The notes: generated by a model not told the origin, from the sequence alone. A stretch of 64,000 bases of DNA from an uncultured Acetobacteraceae bacterium (GCA_903918315.1 CAIXEA010000133.1:1-64000); one strand, 5' to 3'; counted from the first letter of the stretch, positions 24,707-33,878 are shown. A program made the numbers and translations.

Positions 24707-26287
24707 ATGCGCCGCCGCCACTTCATGGCCGGAGCCGCCACACTGGCAGCCCGCCCCTCCCTCGCCGCCCCCGCTATCGGCGGCGCGACGAAGACTCTGA
24801 TATTCGTGCCCACCACCAATCCGCCGAGCTTCGATCCCGTCTGGAACCCGGCCCAGGCGACGCGCACCCTCGGGCTGATGCTGTATGAAACGCTCTACAC
24901 CCGCGACATCGCGCTGAACCCGCATCCGCATATGCTCGACGGGCATGTCGTGGAGGACAACGGCAAGCGCTGGACCATGACGCTGCGCCGCGACCAGTGG
25001 TTCCATGACGGCACGCCCGTGCTGGCGCGCGACTGCGTCGCCTCCCTCAAGCGCTGGATGGTGCGCGACCCCATCGGCGCCTACATCAATGATCGGCTTG
25101 ACGCGCTGGAAGCACCCGACGACCGCACCATCGTCTGGCGGTTGAAGAAGCCCTTCCCGTTCCTGCCCAATGCGCTGGCCAAGACCCAGCCCACCTGCGC
25201 CATGATGCCCGAGCGGCTGGCCCAGGATCCCTATAAACAGATCCCGGAATGCGTCGGCTCCGGCCCGTTCCGCTGGATCGCCGATGAGTTCGTCAGCGGC
25301 AGCCGCGCCATGATGGCGAAGTTCGACAAATACGTGCCCCGCCCGGAGAAGGTCGAATATGGCTGGGGCGGCTATCACGTGAAGGTCGATCGGGTGGAAT
25401 GGCGCGTCATCCCCGACCCCGCCACCGCCGCCAGCGCGCTGACCACGGGGGAGGTCGACTGGATCGAAATGCCCCTCCCGGATCTGCTGCCCATGCTGCG
25501 CAAGGCGCCGGGCGTCACCGTCGGGCGCATCGACACCCATGGCGTGTTCCCCGTCCTTCGCCCCAACTTCATCGTCGGGCCGACAGCCAATGTCGTCGTC
25601 CGCCGCGCCATGCTCGCGGCCATCGACCAAGCAGAGGAAATGACCGCCGTCATGGGTGACGAACGCGACGGCTGGCGCGCACCCGCTGGCTTTTTCCTGC
25701 CCGGCAGTGAAAGCGACAGCGATGTCGGGATGGAGGCCCTGACCAGGCGCCCCAGCCCCGAAGCGGTGAAGAAAATGCTCAAGGACGGCGGCTATAATGG
25801 GGAGCGGATCGTGTTCATGCACCCGACCGATCCCTCCGCCTACGATGCCCTGTGCCAGGTCGCGGAAGGCGCCTTCCGCAAGGTTGGGCTGAATATCGAA
25901 ATCCAGACCACCGACTGGGGCACCGTCACCCAGCGCCGCACCAGCAAAGCCGAGTTGGACAAAGGCGGCTGGTCGATCTTCCCGTCGGGCTTCCCGTCGG
26001 TCGATTACGGCAACCCCGTCCTCGGCGGCGGCCTGCGCACCAACGGCAAGGACGCCTGGGTCGGCTGGCCGGAAAACGCGAAAATCGAAGCCCTGCGCGA
26101 CGCCTGGATCGACGGTGCGGACCCGGCCGAGCAGAAGCGGATCGCGATGGATATCCAGCGGGAATGCTTTGACTTCGTGCCCTATATCCCGCTCGGCCAA
26201 TATCTGACGTCTGGCGCGTGGCGCAGCAATATCACCGGCCAGTTGCGCGGCCCCGCGCCGGTTTTTTGGAACGTCGAGAAGGGTTAG
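24707..26287 (+). CDS. ABC transporter solute-binding protein, family 5 (peptide/opine type)
   Basis: The 526-residue protein is a full-length extracellular solute-binding protein of the DppA/OppA class. The N-terminus MRRRHFMAGAATLAARP is a Tat-like signal with an Arg-rich start. The family core is visible as NPPSFDPVWNPAQATRTLGLMLYETLYTRD, then WTMTLRRDQWFHDGTPVLARDC and GSGPFRW. No permease or ATPase gene is adjacent, so it is an orphan binding protein. The gene is bracketed by copies 1 and 2 of the two-hairpin repeat in opposite orientation, and its stop codon touches copy 2. Confidence 0.92.
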   Translation: MRRRHFMAGAATLAARPSLAAPAIGGATKTLIFVPTTNPPSFDPVWNPAQATRTLGLMLYETLYTRDIALNPHPHMLDGHVVEDNGKRWTMTLRRDQWFHDGTPVLARDCVASLKRWMVRDPIGAYINDRLDALEAPDDRTIVWRLKKPFPFLPNALAKTQPTCAMMPERLAQDPYKQIPECVGSGPFRWIADEFVSGSRAMMAKFDKYVPRPEKVEYGWGGYHVKVDRVEWRVIPDPATAASALTTGEVDWIEMPLPDLLPMLRKAPGVTVGRIDTHGVFPVLRPNFIVGPTANVVVRRAMLAAIDQAEEMTAVMGDERDGWRAPAGFFLPGSESDSDVGMEALTRRPSPEAVKKMLKDGGYNGERIVFMHPTDPSAYDALCQVAEGAFRKVGLNIEIQTTDWGTVTQRRTSKAELDKGGWSIFPSGFPSVDYGNPVLGGGLRTNGKDAWVGWPENAKIEALRDAWIDGADPAEQKRIAMDIQRECFDFVPYIPLGQYLTSGAWRSNITGQLRGPAPVFWNVEKG

Positions 26288-26387
26288 AGCAATACCGGTT
26301 TCGGTTGAATCGCGCAGCGATCAACAAACCGGTGAAATTGCTCGATCAAATATGCCTGCAGCGGGACCGTCCTCAGACGGGCCCGCT
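26287..26387 (-). repeat. Two-hairpin dispersed repeat, copy 2 (inverted)
   Basis: Module B comes first here (26287-26343, GAGCAAT...ATTGCTC with CCGGTTT/AAACCGG inside). Module A follows (about 26360-26387, arms AGCGGGACCGTC and GACGGGCCCGCT). The orientation is opposite to copies 1 and 3. It starts in the last base of the stop codon of the solute-binding protein gene. Confidence 0.85.
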
Positions 26388-26445
26388 CTAGACGCTTCTC
26401 CGCGGCTTGCTAATCTCCCCCGGTCATTCGGGGGAGAAACACAGC

Positions 26446-27321
26446 ATGCGACAGATCAAAATCGGCGACGCCACGATCGACGCCGTCATCGAACGTGAAG
26501 GGCCCTGGCGCCGACCGGAGCAGTTCTTTCCCATGTATGACGCGGCGGTATGGAACAAGCACCTGCCATCGCTGGAGCCGGAGGTGTTCGACCCCGCTTT
26601 GGGCATGATGGTCGTCACCTACCAGACCTTCGTGGTGCGCACCCCGCACCACACCATCCTGGTCGATACCTGCACCGGTGAGGACAAGGGCCATCCGCCG
26701 CCGTTCGATTTTCCGGGCAAGGAGCGCTGGCGGAAGGAGTTGTTCGCCCTCGGGGTGACGTATGACAGCATCGACTACGTGTTCTGCACGCATCTGCACA
26801 TCGACCATACAGGCTGGAACACGACCCTGCGCGACGGGCGCTGGGTCCCCACCTTCCCGAATGCCAAATACGTCTTCCACAAGCGCGAATACGCCGTCTG
26901 GGAAGCGGAGCATGCCAAGGGCAACAACCCGCCGGGTACGGTGTTCCGCGACAATTGCCTGCCGATCGTAGAGGCGGGGCAAGCGCTGCTGGTGGATGAT
27001 GATTATGCGCTGGACGACATCATCACCCTGACACCGACGCCGGGCCACTCGCCCTGTCACTGTTGCGTGAACATTCATTCGCGCGGCCAGAAGGCGATTG
27101 TGACCGGCGACATGATGCATCACGCCATTCAGTGCCGGGAGCCGGATTGGTGCCCGGGCGTGGATTGGGATCCGGCGCAGGCGATCGTGTCACGGCGCAA
27201 TTTCCTGTCCTCGGTCGCGGATACGGGCACGCTGCTGATGCCCATCCATTTTCCATCGCCGACGGCGGGGCTGGTGACCGCGGACGGCGACCGGTTCCTG
27301 TATCGCTATAAGCGGGACTGA
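26446..27321 (+). CDS. MBL-fold metallo-hydrolase (lactonase-like)
   Basis: The 291-residue enzyme has the metallo-beta-lactamase fold. The dinuclear metal motif is complete: H116-L-H118-I-D120-H121 in CTHLHIDHTGWN, a later His in TPTPGHSPCH, an Asp in GDMMHHAIQ, and a final His in MPIHFPSPTAG. The layout resembles AttM/AiiB-type quorum-quenching lactonases and similar esterases. The start at 26446 follows a GGGGGAG ribosome site. A strong terminator follows the gene. The substrate is not known. Confidence 0.88.
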   Translation: MRQIKIGDATIDAVIEREGPWRRPEQFFPMYDAAVWNKHLPSLEPEVFDPALGMMVVTYQTFVVRTPHHTILVDTCTGEDKGHPPPFDFPGKERWRKELFALGVTYDSIDYVFCTHLHIDHTGWNTTLRDGRWVPTFPNAKYVFHKREYAVWEAEHAKGNNPPGTVFRDNCLPIVEAGQALLVDDDYALDDIITLTPTPGHSPCHCCVNIHSRGQKAIVTGDMMHHAIQCREPDWCPGVDWDPAQAIVSRRNFLSSVADTGTLLMPIHFPSPTAGLVTADGDRFLYRYKRD

Positions 27322-27344
27322 CACGCCTCAACCATCCGGACAGG

Positions 27345-27382
27345 CTCTGATGGCACGCATCGCGGGCCATCAGAGTTTCTTT
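27345..27382 (+). terminator. Intrinsic terminator of the MBL hydrolase gene
   Basis: Perfect 10-bp arms CTCTGATGGC/GCCATCAGAG enclose an 11-base loop and are followed by TTTCTTT. Confidence 0.85.
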
Positions 27383-27488
27383 GTCATCGCCCCGCCGCGG
27401 GATCGTGGGACGCGAATTGTTTACTTGCGCGTTGTGACGGGGCTGATATCCCTGTCCCTCAATCCGCCACCACGAGAGTCCGGTTTCA

Positions 27489-27908
27489 ATGGCACCCGAA
27501 CGCAAGCACGACGAAAGCGGCTTCACGCTGCTCGAACTTCTCGTCGTCATCGTGATTCTTGGGTTGTTGATCGGTCTGGTGGCGCCGGCCGCCTTACGTC
27601 AGCTGGGTGGGGCGCGGGTCTCGGTCGCCAAGCAGTCGATCGAGCGTATCGGCGCGGTGCTCGACATGTACAAGCTGGACGTTGGAACCTACCCAACGGC
27701 GGATCAGGGTTTGAAGGCATTGGTGGAAAAGCCCACCGGCGTCGCGGCCTGGAATGGCCCGTATATCAAGGGCGTGGAACCGGTGGACGCCTGGAATCAT
27801 CCCTACATCTACCGAAACCCCTCATCGCGAAGCGGGCATGATTACGACCTCTGCTCGGCCGGGCCATCGGGCAATGCGTCCAGCAATGATGCGATCTGCA
27901 ATCCGTAA
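27489..27908 (+). CDS. gspG: Type II secretion major pseudopilin GspG
   Basis: The 139-residue product has the prepilin signature: a short basic leader, G11 as the cleavage site, then FTLLELLVVIVILGLLIGLVAP with Glu at mature position +5. The C-terminal part keeps the GspG core (YPTADQGLKALVEKP, GPYIKG, PVDAWNHPYIY) that coordinates calcium in this family. It forms the main pseudopilus rod of the T2SS. It is transcribed convergently with the prepilin peptidase gene and is separate from the main gsp operon, which runs on the other strand. Confidence 0.95.
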   Translation: MAPERKHDESGFTLLELLVVIVILGLLIGLVAPAALRQLGGARVSVAKQSIERIGAVLDMYKLDVGTYPTADQGLKALVEKPTGVAAWNGPYIKGVEPVDAWNHPYIYRNPSSRSGHDYDLCSAGPSGNASSNDAICNP

Positions 27909-27950
27909 CCGGCCGCAACGCGACATCGGAACCGGCTGACATAATCGAGA

Positions 27951-28712
27951 TTAGCTGAGCAGCGGCCCGTACAGGCGCACCACCCATATGGCCAATGCCA
28001 GCCAGGGACCAAACGGCTGCGGCTCGGTCAAAACATCGCCGCCTTGCCGGCGCCCGCGCCGCAGAACCGTCAGGAGCCCGATCCCGGCCAGGGCACTGAT
28101 GGCCGCGAGCAGCACGACCGAGGGCAGCGCCTCCCACCCCAGCCATGCGCCGCCAGCCGCCAGCAGACGGGCGTCGCCGCCGCCCAGTCCATCGCGTTGA
28201 CGGTACCAGCGGTACCCGATGGACACGGCCGTGAAGCTCAACCAGCCCGCCACGGCGCCGAACAACCGCTCGCCGACAAGGTCAGGCGCCTCGACCACTG
28301 CCAAAAGCAGGCCGAACGCCAAGAGGGGGAGTGTCAGGACATCGGGCAGGATCATGTGTTCGGCGTCGATCCAGGCCAAGGCCAGCAGTCCCCACCCCAG
28401 CACGCAGTCCGGACCAGCGTCGGCCCCGTCCACGGCCACCGCCCAAAGAGCGATGAGGAAGGCCGCCATTTCAATTTGAAAATGGAATGGATCAATGCGC
28501 GCGCCGCAATGCCGGCAACGGCCTTTCAGCCAAAGAAAAGAGAGGATGGGGACCAGATCGCGCGCGCCCAACGCGGCGTCACAGGCCTCGCAGTGCGATC
28601 GCCCGCGCACGACGCTCATGCCAGCGGGTAAGCGCCGCACGAGCACGCCCAGGAAGCTGCCGATGAAAGGCGCGACCAGCAGCAGGATCACGGGATGAAC
28701 GGTCAACGGCAA
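27951..28712 (-). CDS. Prepilin peptidase (GspO/PilD type)
   Basis: The 253-residue membrane protease cleaves and usually N-methylates type II secretion pseudopilins. The N-terminal cytosolic loop has the paired Cys motif CEACD...CRHC for zinc. The catalytic aspartates are in WIDAEHMILPD and in the GGGDARLLAAGG motif, equivalent to GxGD. About seven or eight hydrophobic helices follow. It ends the minus-strand gsp cluster, 75 bp after gspD, and would process gspG next to it. Confidence 0.9.
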   Translation of the reverse strand: MPLTVHPVILLLVAPFIGSFLGVLVRRLPAGMSVVRGRSHCEACDAALGARDLVPILSFLWLKGRCRHCGARIDPFHFQIEMAAFLIALWAVAVDGADAGPDCVLGWGLLALAWIDAEHMILPDVLTLPLLAFGLLLAVVEAPDLVGERLFGAVAGWLSFTAVSIGYRWYRQRDGLGGGDARLLAAGGAWLGWEALPSVVLLAAISALAGIGLLTVLRRGRRQGGDVLTEPQPFGPWLALAIWVVRLYGPLLS

Positions 28713-28787
28713 GGCTGACGGCGGTTGTGCCCGCTGGCAGTCAAACGCGCGCGGGCGGGGTCACGCCGCGCCGTCAGCATCGGATCA

Positions 28788-31100
28788 TCATGGTGCGCTG
28801 AGGCGGCGTACGGCGCGTTGCACGGCACCTCGGATCGCTCTGTTCGGGTCAGAGGAGCCGGATGGCGGCTCCGAACGGGTCAAAGACGTCGAGGCATCAG
28901 CATGCCGAAGCGCGTCCCTGAGATCCGCCGTCAAGGCCCGCGCATCCGCCTGATCCCGGATCACATGCGGTGTAATCAGCACCAGAAGTTCGGTCCGCTG
29001 GCGAGAATTGTTCTGGGTGCTGCCGATGAGGCCGAGCAGGGGAACATCCTTAAGCCAGGGAATACCGTCATTGCCCCGGCTGATGGAGTCGCGAATGAGA
29101 CCGGCCAGGCCGATGGTCTGCCCATCCTGCACGACAACGCGGGACGATACCGTCCGGGTCTGAAAAGTCGGGCTATCGATGCCCGAGGCCTTGGCACTGG
29201 TCGTGTCGAGATCGCTGACCTCCTGCGAGATATCGAGCGTCACCTGACCACCGCCATTGACCCGCGGCGTCACCTCCATGATCACACCCGTCGGCTGATA
29301 GCCCACGGAGTTTACCACCGGTGCGCCCGTTGTCAGGGTGCTCACCGCGCTGGCCGTGAGATAGGGCACGAGCGAACCGACCTGCAGTCGCGCGGTGTGG
29401 TTATCAACCACGGTGATCTGCGGCGAGGACAGCACGTTGACCGTGGTCACCGATTGCAGCGCTGACAGGGCCAGCGGGGCGCCGCCCGGGCCAGACCCGC
29501 TCAACAGAAAGCCGGGGAATGTGGTGCCTAGCACCGTGGCCGCCGGTGAACCGACCGCCGCGGTCGCGGCGTTGAAGATCCCATTCACGTTCTTCCCTTG
29601 GAAGAAGAACTGCGTTCCAAATTTGAGGCTATCGTTCAGCGTGACCTCCGCGATCATCGCATCGATTCTAACCTGCATTGGAATGATATCAATTTTGCGC
29701 AGCATCCCTTCGATGGTTTCTTCCTCGCGTGGTGTCGCATAGGCGAGAATCGCATTGTTCTGCGTATTCGGCAGGATCCGCATCAGGTCGGCGCCGTCCT
29801 CCCCGGCGCTTTGGTCCAGCCCACCCGACAAAGGGTTGCTGGCCACGGCGCCCAAGGGGGCCGCGGAGGCATTGGCGTTCGATTTGCCCAGCGAACCCAA
29901 TCCGCTGCTGGCGCCCCCCGAGGCGAGCCCGCCAGACGAACCCAAACCGCCGGACGCCAATCCGCCGCCTTGTCCCAGACCTCCGCCCCCGGCACCGCCG
30001 CCGGATCCCAGGCCGCCCGATCCAATGCCGCCGCCCATTTGCCCGGTGCGGCCGGCACCGCCCTGGGCAGCCGTCAATCCGGTTTCCTCCTGAGCGGTGA
30101 CGTTGTTAGGCGTGAAGGCCATCTGCAACGTATGAGCGATGCTTTGGGCGCTGCTGTTTTGCAGATACAGCACGTGCCAGCTGCGCACGGTATTGCGGCG
30201 CTCACGCTCGATCAACGCATGCACTCTGCGGGCGGCTTCGATGTATTTGGGTTGCGAGGAGATCACGAGCACGGCGTTCAGCCGGCTCAATGGCACAACC
30301 CGCACGAGGCCCGATAACGCCGCCCCGCCCTTGCCCTTGAACGATTCCTGCATCGCCTCGGCCAGGTCCCGCGCGCTGCCAGAGGTTGTCGGCAGCACCG
30401 CATAGGATTGGTTTGCCAGAGTGTCGACATCGAAGCTGTTCACCAACTCCGTCAGGGCCTGGACCTGGCCTGGATCGCCGCTGATCAGCAAGGCATTCAA
30501 GCCCATTTCCGCCGCGACCTTGGCATTATTGCCAGCCAAAGGCTGCATGACCTTGGCCAATTCTTCAGCCGACACAAAGCGCAGCGGAACAACCGCACTG
30601 CCGGCCGCACCAGCCGAGGCTTCCGGGACGACACGGTACAGTCCGTCCACCTGCGCCAAGGTCGCGCCGGCGCCGGCCAGCATCGTCTGCAACGTTGGCA
30701 AAACCTGCGCGGCGGTCAAAGGTTTGGCCGTATGCAAGGACACCGAACCGTGAACCGCCGGATCGATGGTATAATTCACGCCCAGCATGCCACCCAGCAC
30801 CTGCGAAACGACCTCGCGGATATCGGTATCGGCGAAATCGAGCGAGAACGTCCCGTTGGCACCCGGAATTATGGTGTGGTTCGGGCCATTCTTCGGCGCC
30901 GCGCCAAATGACACTTCCGCGGGAAGCGGCTGATTGGGCGTGCCAACCTTGCCACTGACCCGCGGGTTGGACATGAGTTCGTTCACCGAGCCCACCACGG
31001 GTGGGACGTCCCGATCACGGCGTGTCTCGCAACCCACCAAAAGCATCAAAGACGCCAACAGAATGCATCCCGGTCCGGCGAACGGCGGCGTGCGTGTCAT
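28788..31100 (-). CDS. gspD: Type II secretion secretin GspD
   Basis: The 770-residue outer-membrane channel protein begins with a lipoprotein signal with lipobox LVGC (Cys24), so it may be lipidated and self-targeting. N0-N3 domains follow, then an unusual Gly/Ser/Leu-rich linker (about residues 345-425) inside the N3 region, and the secretin core with VNVLSSPQITVVDN, VVVQDGQTIGLAGL and LLVLITPHVI. The start overlaps the upstream gspN/C-like gene by 4 bp. The glycine-rich insert is longer than in standard GspD proteins. Confidence 0.93.
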   Translation of the reverse strand: MTRTPPFAGPGCILLASLMLLVGCETRRDRDVPPVVGSVNELMSNPRVSGKVGTPNQPLPAEVSFGAAPKNGPNHTIIPGANGTFSLDFADTDIREVVSQVLGGMLGVNYTIDPAVHGSVSLHTAKPLTAAQVLPTLQTMLAGAGATLAQVDGLYRVVPEASAGAAGSAVVPLRFVSAEELAKVMQPLAGNNAKVAAEMGLNALLISGDPGQVQALTELVNSFDVDTLANQSYAVLPTTSGSARDLAEAMQESFKGKGGAALSGLVRVVPLSRLNAVLVISSQPKYIEAARRVHALIERERRNTVRSWHVLYLQNSSAQSIAHTLQMAFTPNNVTAQEETGLTAAQGGAGRTGQMGGGIGSGGLGSGGGAGGGGLGQGGGLASGGLGSSGGLASGGASSGLGSLGKSNANASAAPLGAVASNPLSGGLDQSAGEDGADLMRILPNTQNNAILAYATPREEETIEGMLRKIDIIPMQVRIDAMIAEVTLNDSLKFGTQFFFQGKNVNGIFNAATAAVGSPAATVLGTTFPGFLLSGSGPGGAPLALSALQSVTTVNVLSSPQITVVDNHTARLQVGSLVPYLTASAVSTLTTGAPVVNSVGYQPTGVIMEVTPRVNGGGQVTLDISQEVSDLDTTSAKASGIDSPTFQTRTVSSRVVVQDGQTIGLAGLIRDSISRGNDGIPWLKDVPLLGLIGSTQNNSRQRTELLVLITPHVIRDQADARALTADLRDALRHADASTSLTRSEPPSGSSDPNRAIRGAVQRAVRRLSAP

Positions 31101-31651
31101 TGCCCAAACCTCGGCGCGGCAATCGGAGCCCGCTGCTCCGTCGTTTTGGCGAATGTGGGGTGCAAAACCTGCTCTCCTTCGGTTCCGATGACGGTGACCT
31201 GTCCTGGTTCAATAGCGCGGACCGTGAAGCGGCCAATCGCCGCCCCGATCGAGACGCGCACCGGCTTGCCATTCGGGTCGGTGAAGATGGCATGACGCGC
31301 GGCCGGTCCGACGACAATGCCAGACAACCGCGGGAGCCCATCGAACACGACGCCAGCGGCCGCGCCTGGTTCCGGCCCTTCCTTGGCCGCCGGCATCCGC
31401 CGATCGGCGCTAAATAAAGGACGTTCCAATAACCGTTCCGCGCGGTCGGCCAAAGCCCCCGGAGAAAACGCGCCCCGGGCACCCGCCACGGGCGGCATGG
31501 CCGGCATCGGAGGCACGGGTGATCGAGCCGCGGTCATGTCGTCCGCCGTCAGAATCTCCGCGCCGAGGAGCGCGGCGAAAACCATCCCCAACGCCAAACA
31601 CGTCAGGACGCCCGTGCCGACGAAGGCGCCGGAATACGTTGCGGGCTTCAT
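31097..31651 (-). CDS. GspN/GspC-like inner-membrane T2SS protein
   Basis: The 184-residue protein has one N-terminal transmembrane helix (TGVLTCLALGMVFAALLGAEIL), a Pro-rich linker and a C-terminal beta domain (GLPRLSGIVVGPAARHAIFTDPNGKPVRV...) as in the homology region of GspC/GspN-type proteins. In the T2SS such proteins link the inner-membrane platform to the secretin. Start 31651 overlaps the gspM stop by 4 bp and its stop overlaps the gspD start. Which of C or N it corresponds to is not resolvable by eye. Confidence 0.7.
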   Translation of the reverse strand: MKPATYSGAFVGTGVLTCLALGMVFAALLGAEILTADDMTAARSPVPPMPAMPPVAGARGAFSPGALADRAERLLERPLFSADRRMPAAKEGPEPGAAAGVVFDGLPRLSGIVVGPAARHAIFTDPNGKPVRVSIGAAIGRFTVRAIEPGQVTVIGTEGEQVLHPTFAKTTEQRAPIAAPRFGQ

Positions 31652-32226
31652 GACGCCTCCGCCTTGGCCAGCCTGTAGCCAGTCACGGTCAGGCCGACAT
31701 CGACCGGCAACGCCGGATCGCGGGTATTGCCGGGCGGCGCTCGGAGCTGCAAGTCGTCGGTTACGAGCGGTACCTCGGATTCCGCCAACGCGACGAGCAG
31801 CCCAACAATGGCACGCCAAGGCGCATTGACCGTGATCCGCACGGCGACCGAGCGGAAGGCCCCAACGGGCTGGGAAGGGAGAATTTCCGCGCTGCCGATA
31901 CGCAGGCCCGCCGCCGCCGCCATGGCGTCGATTTGTTGCTGCAAGGCCGCGGCGGCCAGCGCATCCGTCGCCCCCGGCAGGACCGCGGAGGCGGGGATGG
32001 ACTCCCCGGCCGATGCCGCCGCGATCTTGCGCAGCGCCGGCAGCGTCTCAATCAGTCCGGCCATCCGTGCGGCCAGGGCATTTTGCCGCCGAAGCGTTTC
32101 AGCGCGGTCGTCGTACCAATCCCACAGCGACGCAACGGCACCCAGCCATATCACGATCACCGCGATCACGGTCATCCCCAGGGCGAGCGCGCGCCCACGA
32201 GGGCCATCGGGGAGAGAACTGGCCAT
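31648..32226 (-). CDS. gspM: GspM-like T2SS platform protein
   Basis: The 192-residue protein has one N-terminal transmembrane helix (about residues 14-34), a coiled-coil-prone stretch (YDDRAETLRRQNALAARM) and a C-terminal ferredoxin-like domain. This is the layout of GspM, which stabilises GspL and GspE in the inner membrane. It starts 2 bp after gspL. Sequence conservation in this family is low, so the call rests on topology and position. Confidence 0.75.
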   Translation of the reverse strand: MASSLPDGPRGRALALGMTVIAVIVIWLGAVASLWDWYDDRAETLRRQNALAARMAGLIETLPALRKIAAASAGESIPASAVLPGATDALAAAALQQQIDAMAAAAGLRIGSAEILPSQPVGAFRSVAVRITVNAPWRAIVGLLVALAESEVPLVTDDLQLRAPPGNTRDPALPVDVGLTVTGYRLAKAEAS

Positions 32227-32228
32227 GC

Positions 32229-33254
32229 TCAGGACCCAAATCCGGCTTGAATGGTGAAAATATCAGTTCCATTCTCGGCCCTGACCACGGGCGCCGCGAA
32301 AGCCGGGTCCTTGAGCCGTGGTTCGGCCGCCAGCACGGCGATGAGCTTGGAGGCCGCGGCCGCGCGTCCTTCCAACACCAGCCGGGTCTGATGCAGGCTA
32401 AGGCTGGTCAGCCATGTGTCGTCCGGCAGGGCGTCGGTCAGCGTGCCCAGCACCTGAACCGCGAGCATCGCCTTTTCCCGGAGCACCGCGATTTGCCCGG
32501 CGCCCGCTGCCCCGGACAGAACGCGGCGTCGCAGCGCTTCAACCTCCTGCACCCGCGGACGATAGGCCGCGATGCGGGTTTCCACCTCATTGAGTGCGAG
32601 GGATTGACGAACCAGCGGGAAAACAAGGACCGCCGCGGCCATGACCAGGCAAAAAGCCGCGCTCATCCGGGCCGCGCGCCTGGCACGGGCGAGGCGTTTG
32701 GGATCGGGGGCCACCAGCGAGATCTGCCGCTGGTGGCGATCCGGCCCCACGCCCTCCAGCGTATCAGGGGCGGCGCCGGCGGCGCGCAGGGCTTCCAACC
32801 AGGGCGATACCTGTGCCCGTATCGCCAGTGCCATCTCCACCCGCACCAGCCCCTGCGCGCGATCATGCGCCAGCACGCGGTGGGAGAAAAACACCTGATC
32901 GGGGGTGAACGGCGTCAGGCGATCCATTTCATAGCGCAGCACCTGATCGAGGTTCGCTTCCGCTGCCAACGGCAAAACGACCTCCCGGACCAGCAGGGGG
33001 TCGGGCAGGACCATCACCAATCCCTCGCGCGACTTCCGGTCCGCCAGCACCCCTCGCAGTTCGTCTTCGCCGGCATGGCCCGCGGATGCAGGCTGCAACC
33101 GCCCTTTGACCCGCCGCATCAGACGGAACCCGTCGGCTTCAGGGGTCACCAAAATGGCATCCCGATCCCCAAAGGCCCGTCGCTGAAGCATCGGCGCCAT
33201 CAGCTCCGACATTTGCCGGGTCCACCATGCGATCAGATCAGCAAGCATATTCAT
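32229..33254 (-). CDS. gspL: GspL-like T2SS platform protein
   Basis: The 341-residue protein has an actin-like cytoplasmic part with LVREVVLPLAAEANLDQVLRYEMDRLTPF, a region shared by GspL and PilM-type proteins. A transmembrane helix (about 210-230) and a PilN-like periplasmic domain follow. GspL recruits the GspE ATPase to the membrane. I place the start at the ATG at 33254; a TTG at 33263 and another ATG at 33248 are also possible. About 230 bp of apparently non-coding sequence separates it from the gspH remnant. Confidence 0.8.
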   Translation of the reverse strand: MNMLADLIAWWTRQMSELMAPMLQRRAFGDRDAILVTPEADGFRLMRRVKGRLQPASAGHAGEDELRGVLADRKSREGLVMVLPDPLLVREVVLPLAAEANLDQVLRYEMDRLTPFTPDQVFFSHRVLAHDRAQGLVRVEMALAIRAQVSPWLEALRAAGAAPDTLEGVGPDRHQRQISLVAPDPKRLARARRAARMSAAFCLVMAAAVLVFPLVRQSLALNEVETRIAAYRPRVQEVEALRRRVLSGAAGAGQIAVLREKAMLAVQVLGTLTDALPDDTWLTSLSLHQTRLVLEGRAAAASKLIAVLAAEPRLKDPAFAAPVVRAENGTDIFTIQAGFGS

Positions 33255-33263
33255 CAAGACCAA

Positions 33264-33492
33264 GGCGTTTCAGGGGGCGGGACCACAGGGAACGGAAGCT
33301 ATAAGCAAGACACCGCGCGACTGGTATAGAGTTTGTCATAATAAAGAACACCCCACTCGCACCCCACACCTGCCTTCCACTTGGCGCCCCCAGCCAAGGT
33401 TCCACCGTCAGCGTCTCAAGACCATCTGGAAAACGGGGTTGAGCGGTCAAGATATCGAGAGCGGCCGGTGATCATAACCGGCAGCGGCCCGT
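33264..33492. other. Gap in the gsp operon where gspI/J/K would be expected
   Basis: This 229-bp stretch between the gspH remnant and gspL holds no recognisable pseudopilin in any frame. Short open stretches on the minus strand show no prepilin signature. It may be the scar of a deletion that removed gspI, gspJ and gspK. Confidence 0.4.
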
Positions 33493-33878
33493 TCACGCGG
33501 CATCGCCGACCCATACCCGCCCGGTCAACCAGTCGACGCGAACGATCCGCACGCGGCCGCCCGCGATCAGGCGAATGACGCCGCCTGAACTGCTGCCATC
33601 CGGCATGAACCGGACCGATGCGGCGGCATCGATTGTGACCCCACCCTTGGCCGACAGCCGCCTGACCACCCCATCCAACAAAAAACCAAGCCCATCCGCG
33701 GTCGCGGTGAATCGTACCGGCCGATCCTGCGCGATCGCTAGGGCCCGGGCGCGGCGGAGCGTTTCGGCTGAAATCCTGCGACCACGGATAACGACAGAGC
33801 GATGATCAACACGACCACCAGCATCTCAATCAGTGTGAAACCCGGCCGTCCCGACAGAGATTTACTGCGCGAGGTCAT
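33493..33878 (-). pseudogene. gspH: Frameshifted gspH-type pseudopilin
   Basis: The ATG at 33878 overlaps the end of gspF by 17 bp and opens a normal prepilin start, with GFTLIEMLVV at about residues 13-22 and a hydrophobic helix. That frame then reads VVAGFQPKRSAAPGP and stops after about 50 residues. The remainder of a GspH-like protein (ETLRRARALAIAQDRPVRF, then SVRFMPDGSSSGG and VDWLTGRVWVG) continues in the -1 frame down to 33493. The join is also about 10-15 residues shorter than usual. A small out-of-frame deletion, a sequencing error or programmed slippage could explain it; I favour a deletion. Confidence 0.75.

Noticed and set aside
29729-30317. Plus-strand Pro/Arg-rich frames opposite gspD
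   Set aside because: They are the complement of the glycine-rich linker codons, so the low complexity is an artefact.
33238-33450. 70-codon minus-strand frame in the gsp gap
   Set aside because: It overlaps the gspL start and has no prepilin signature or known motif. I treat the region as a likely deletion scar.
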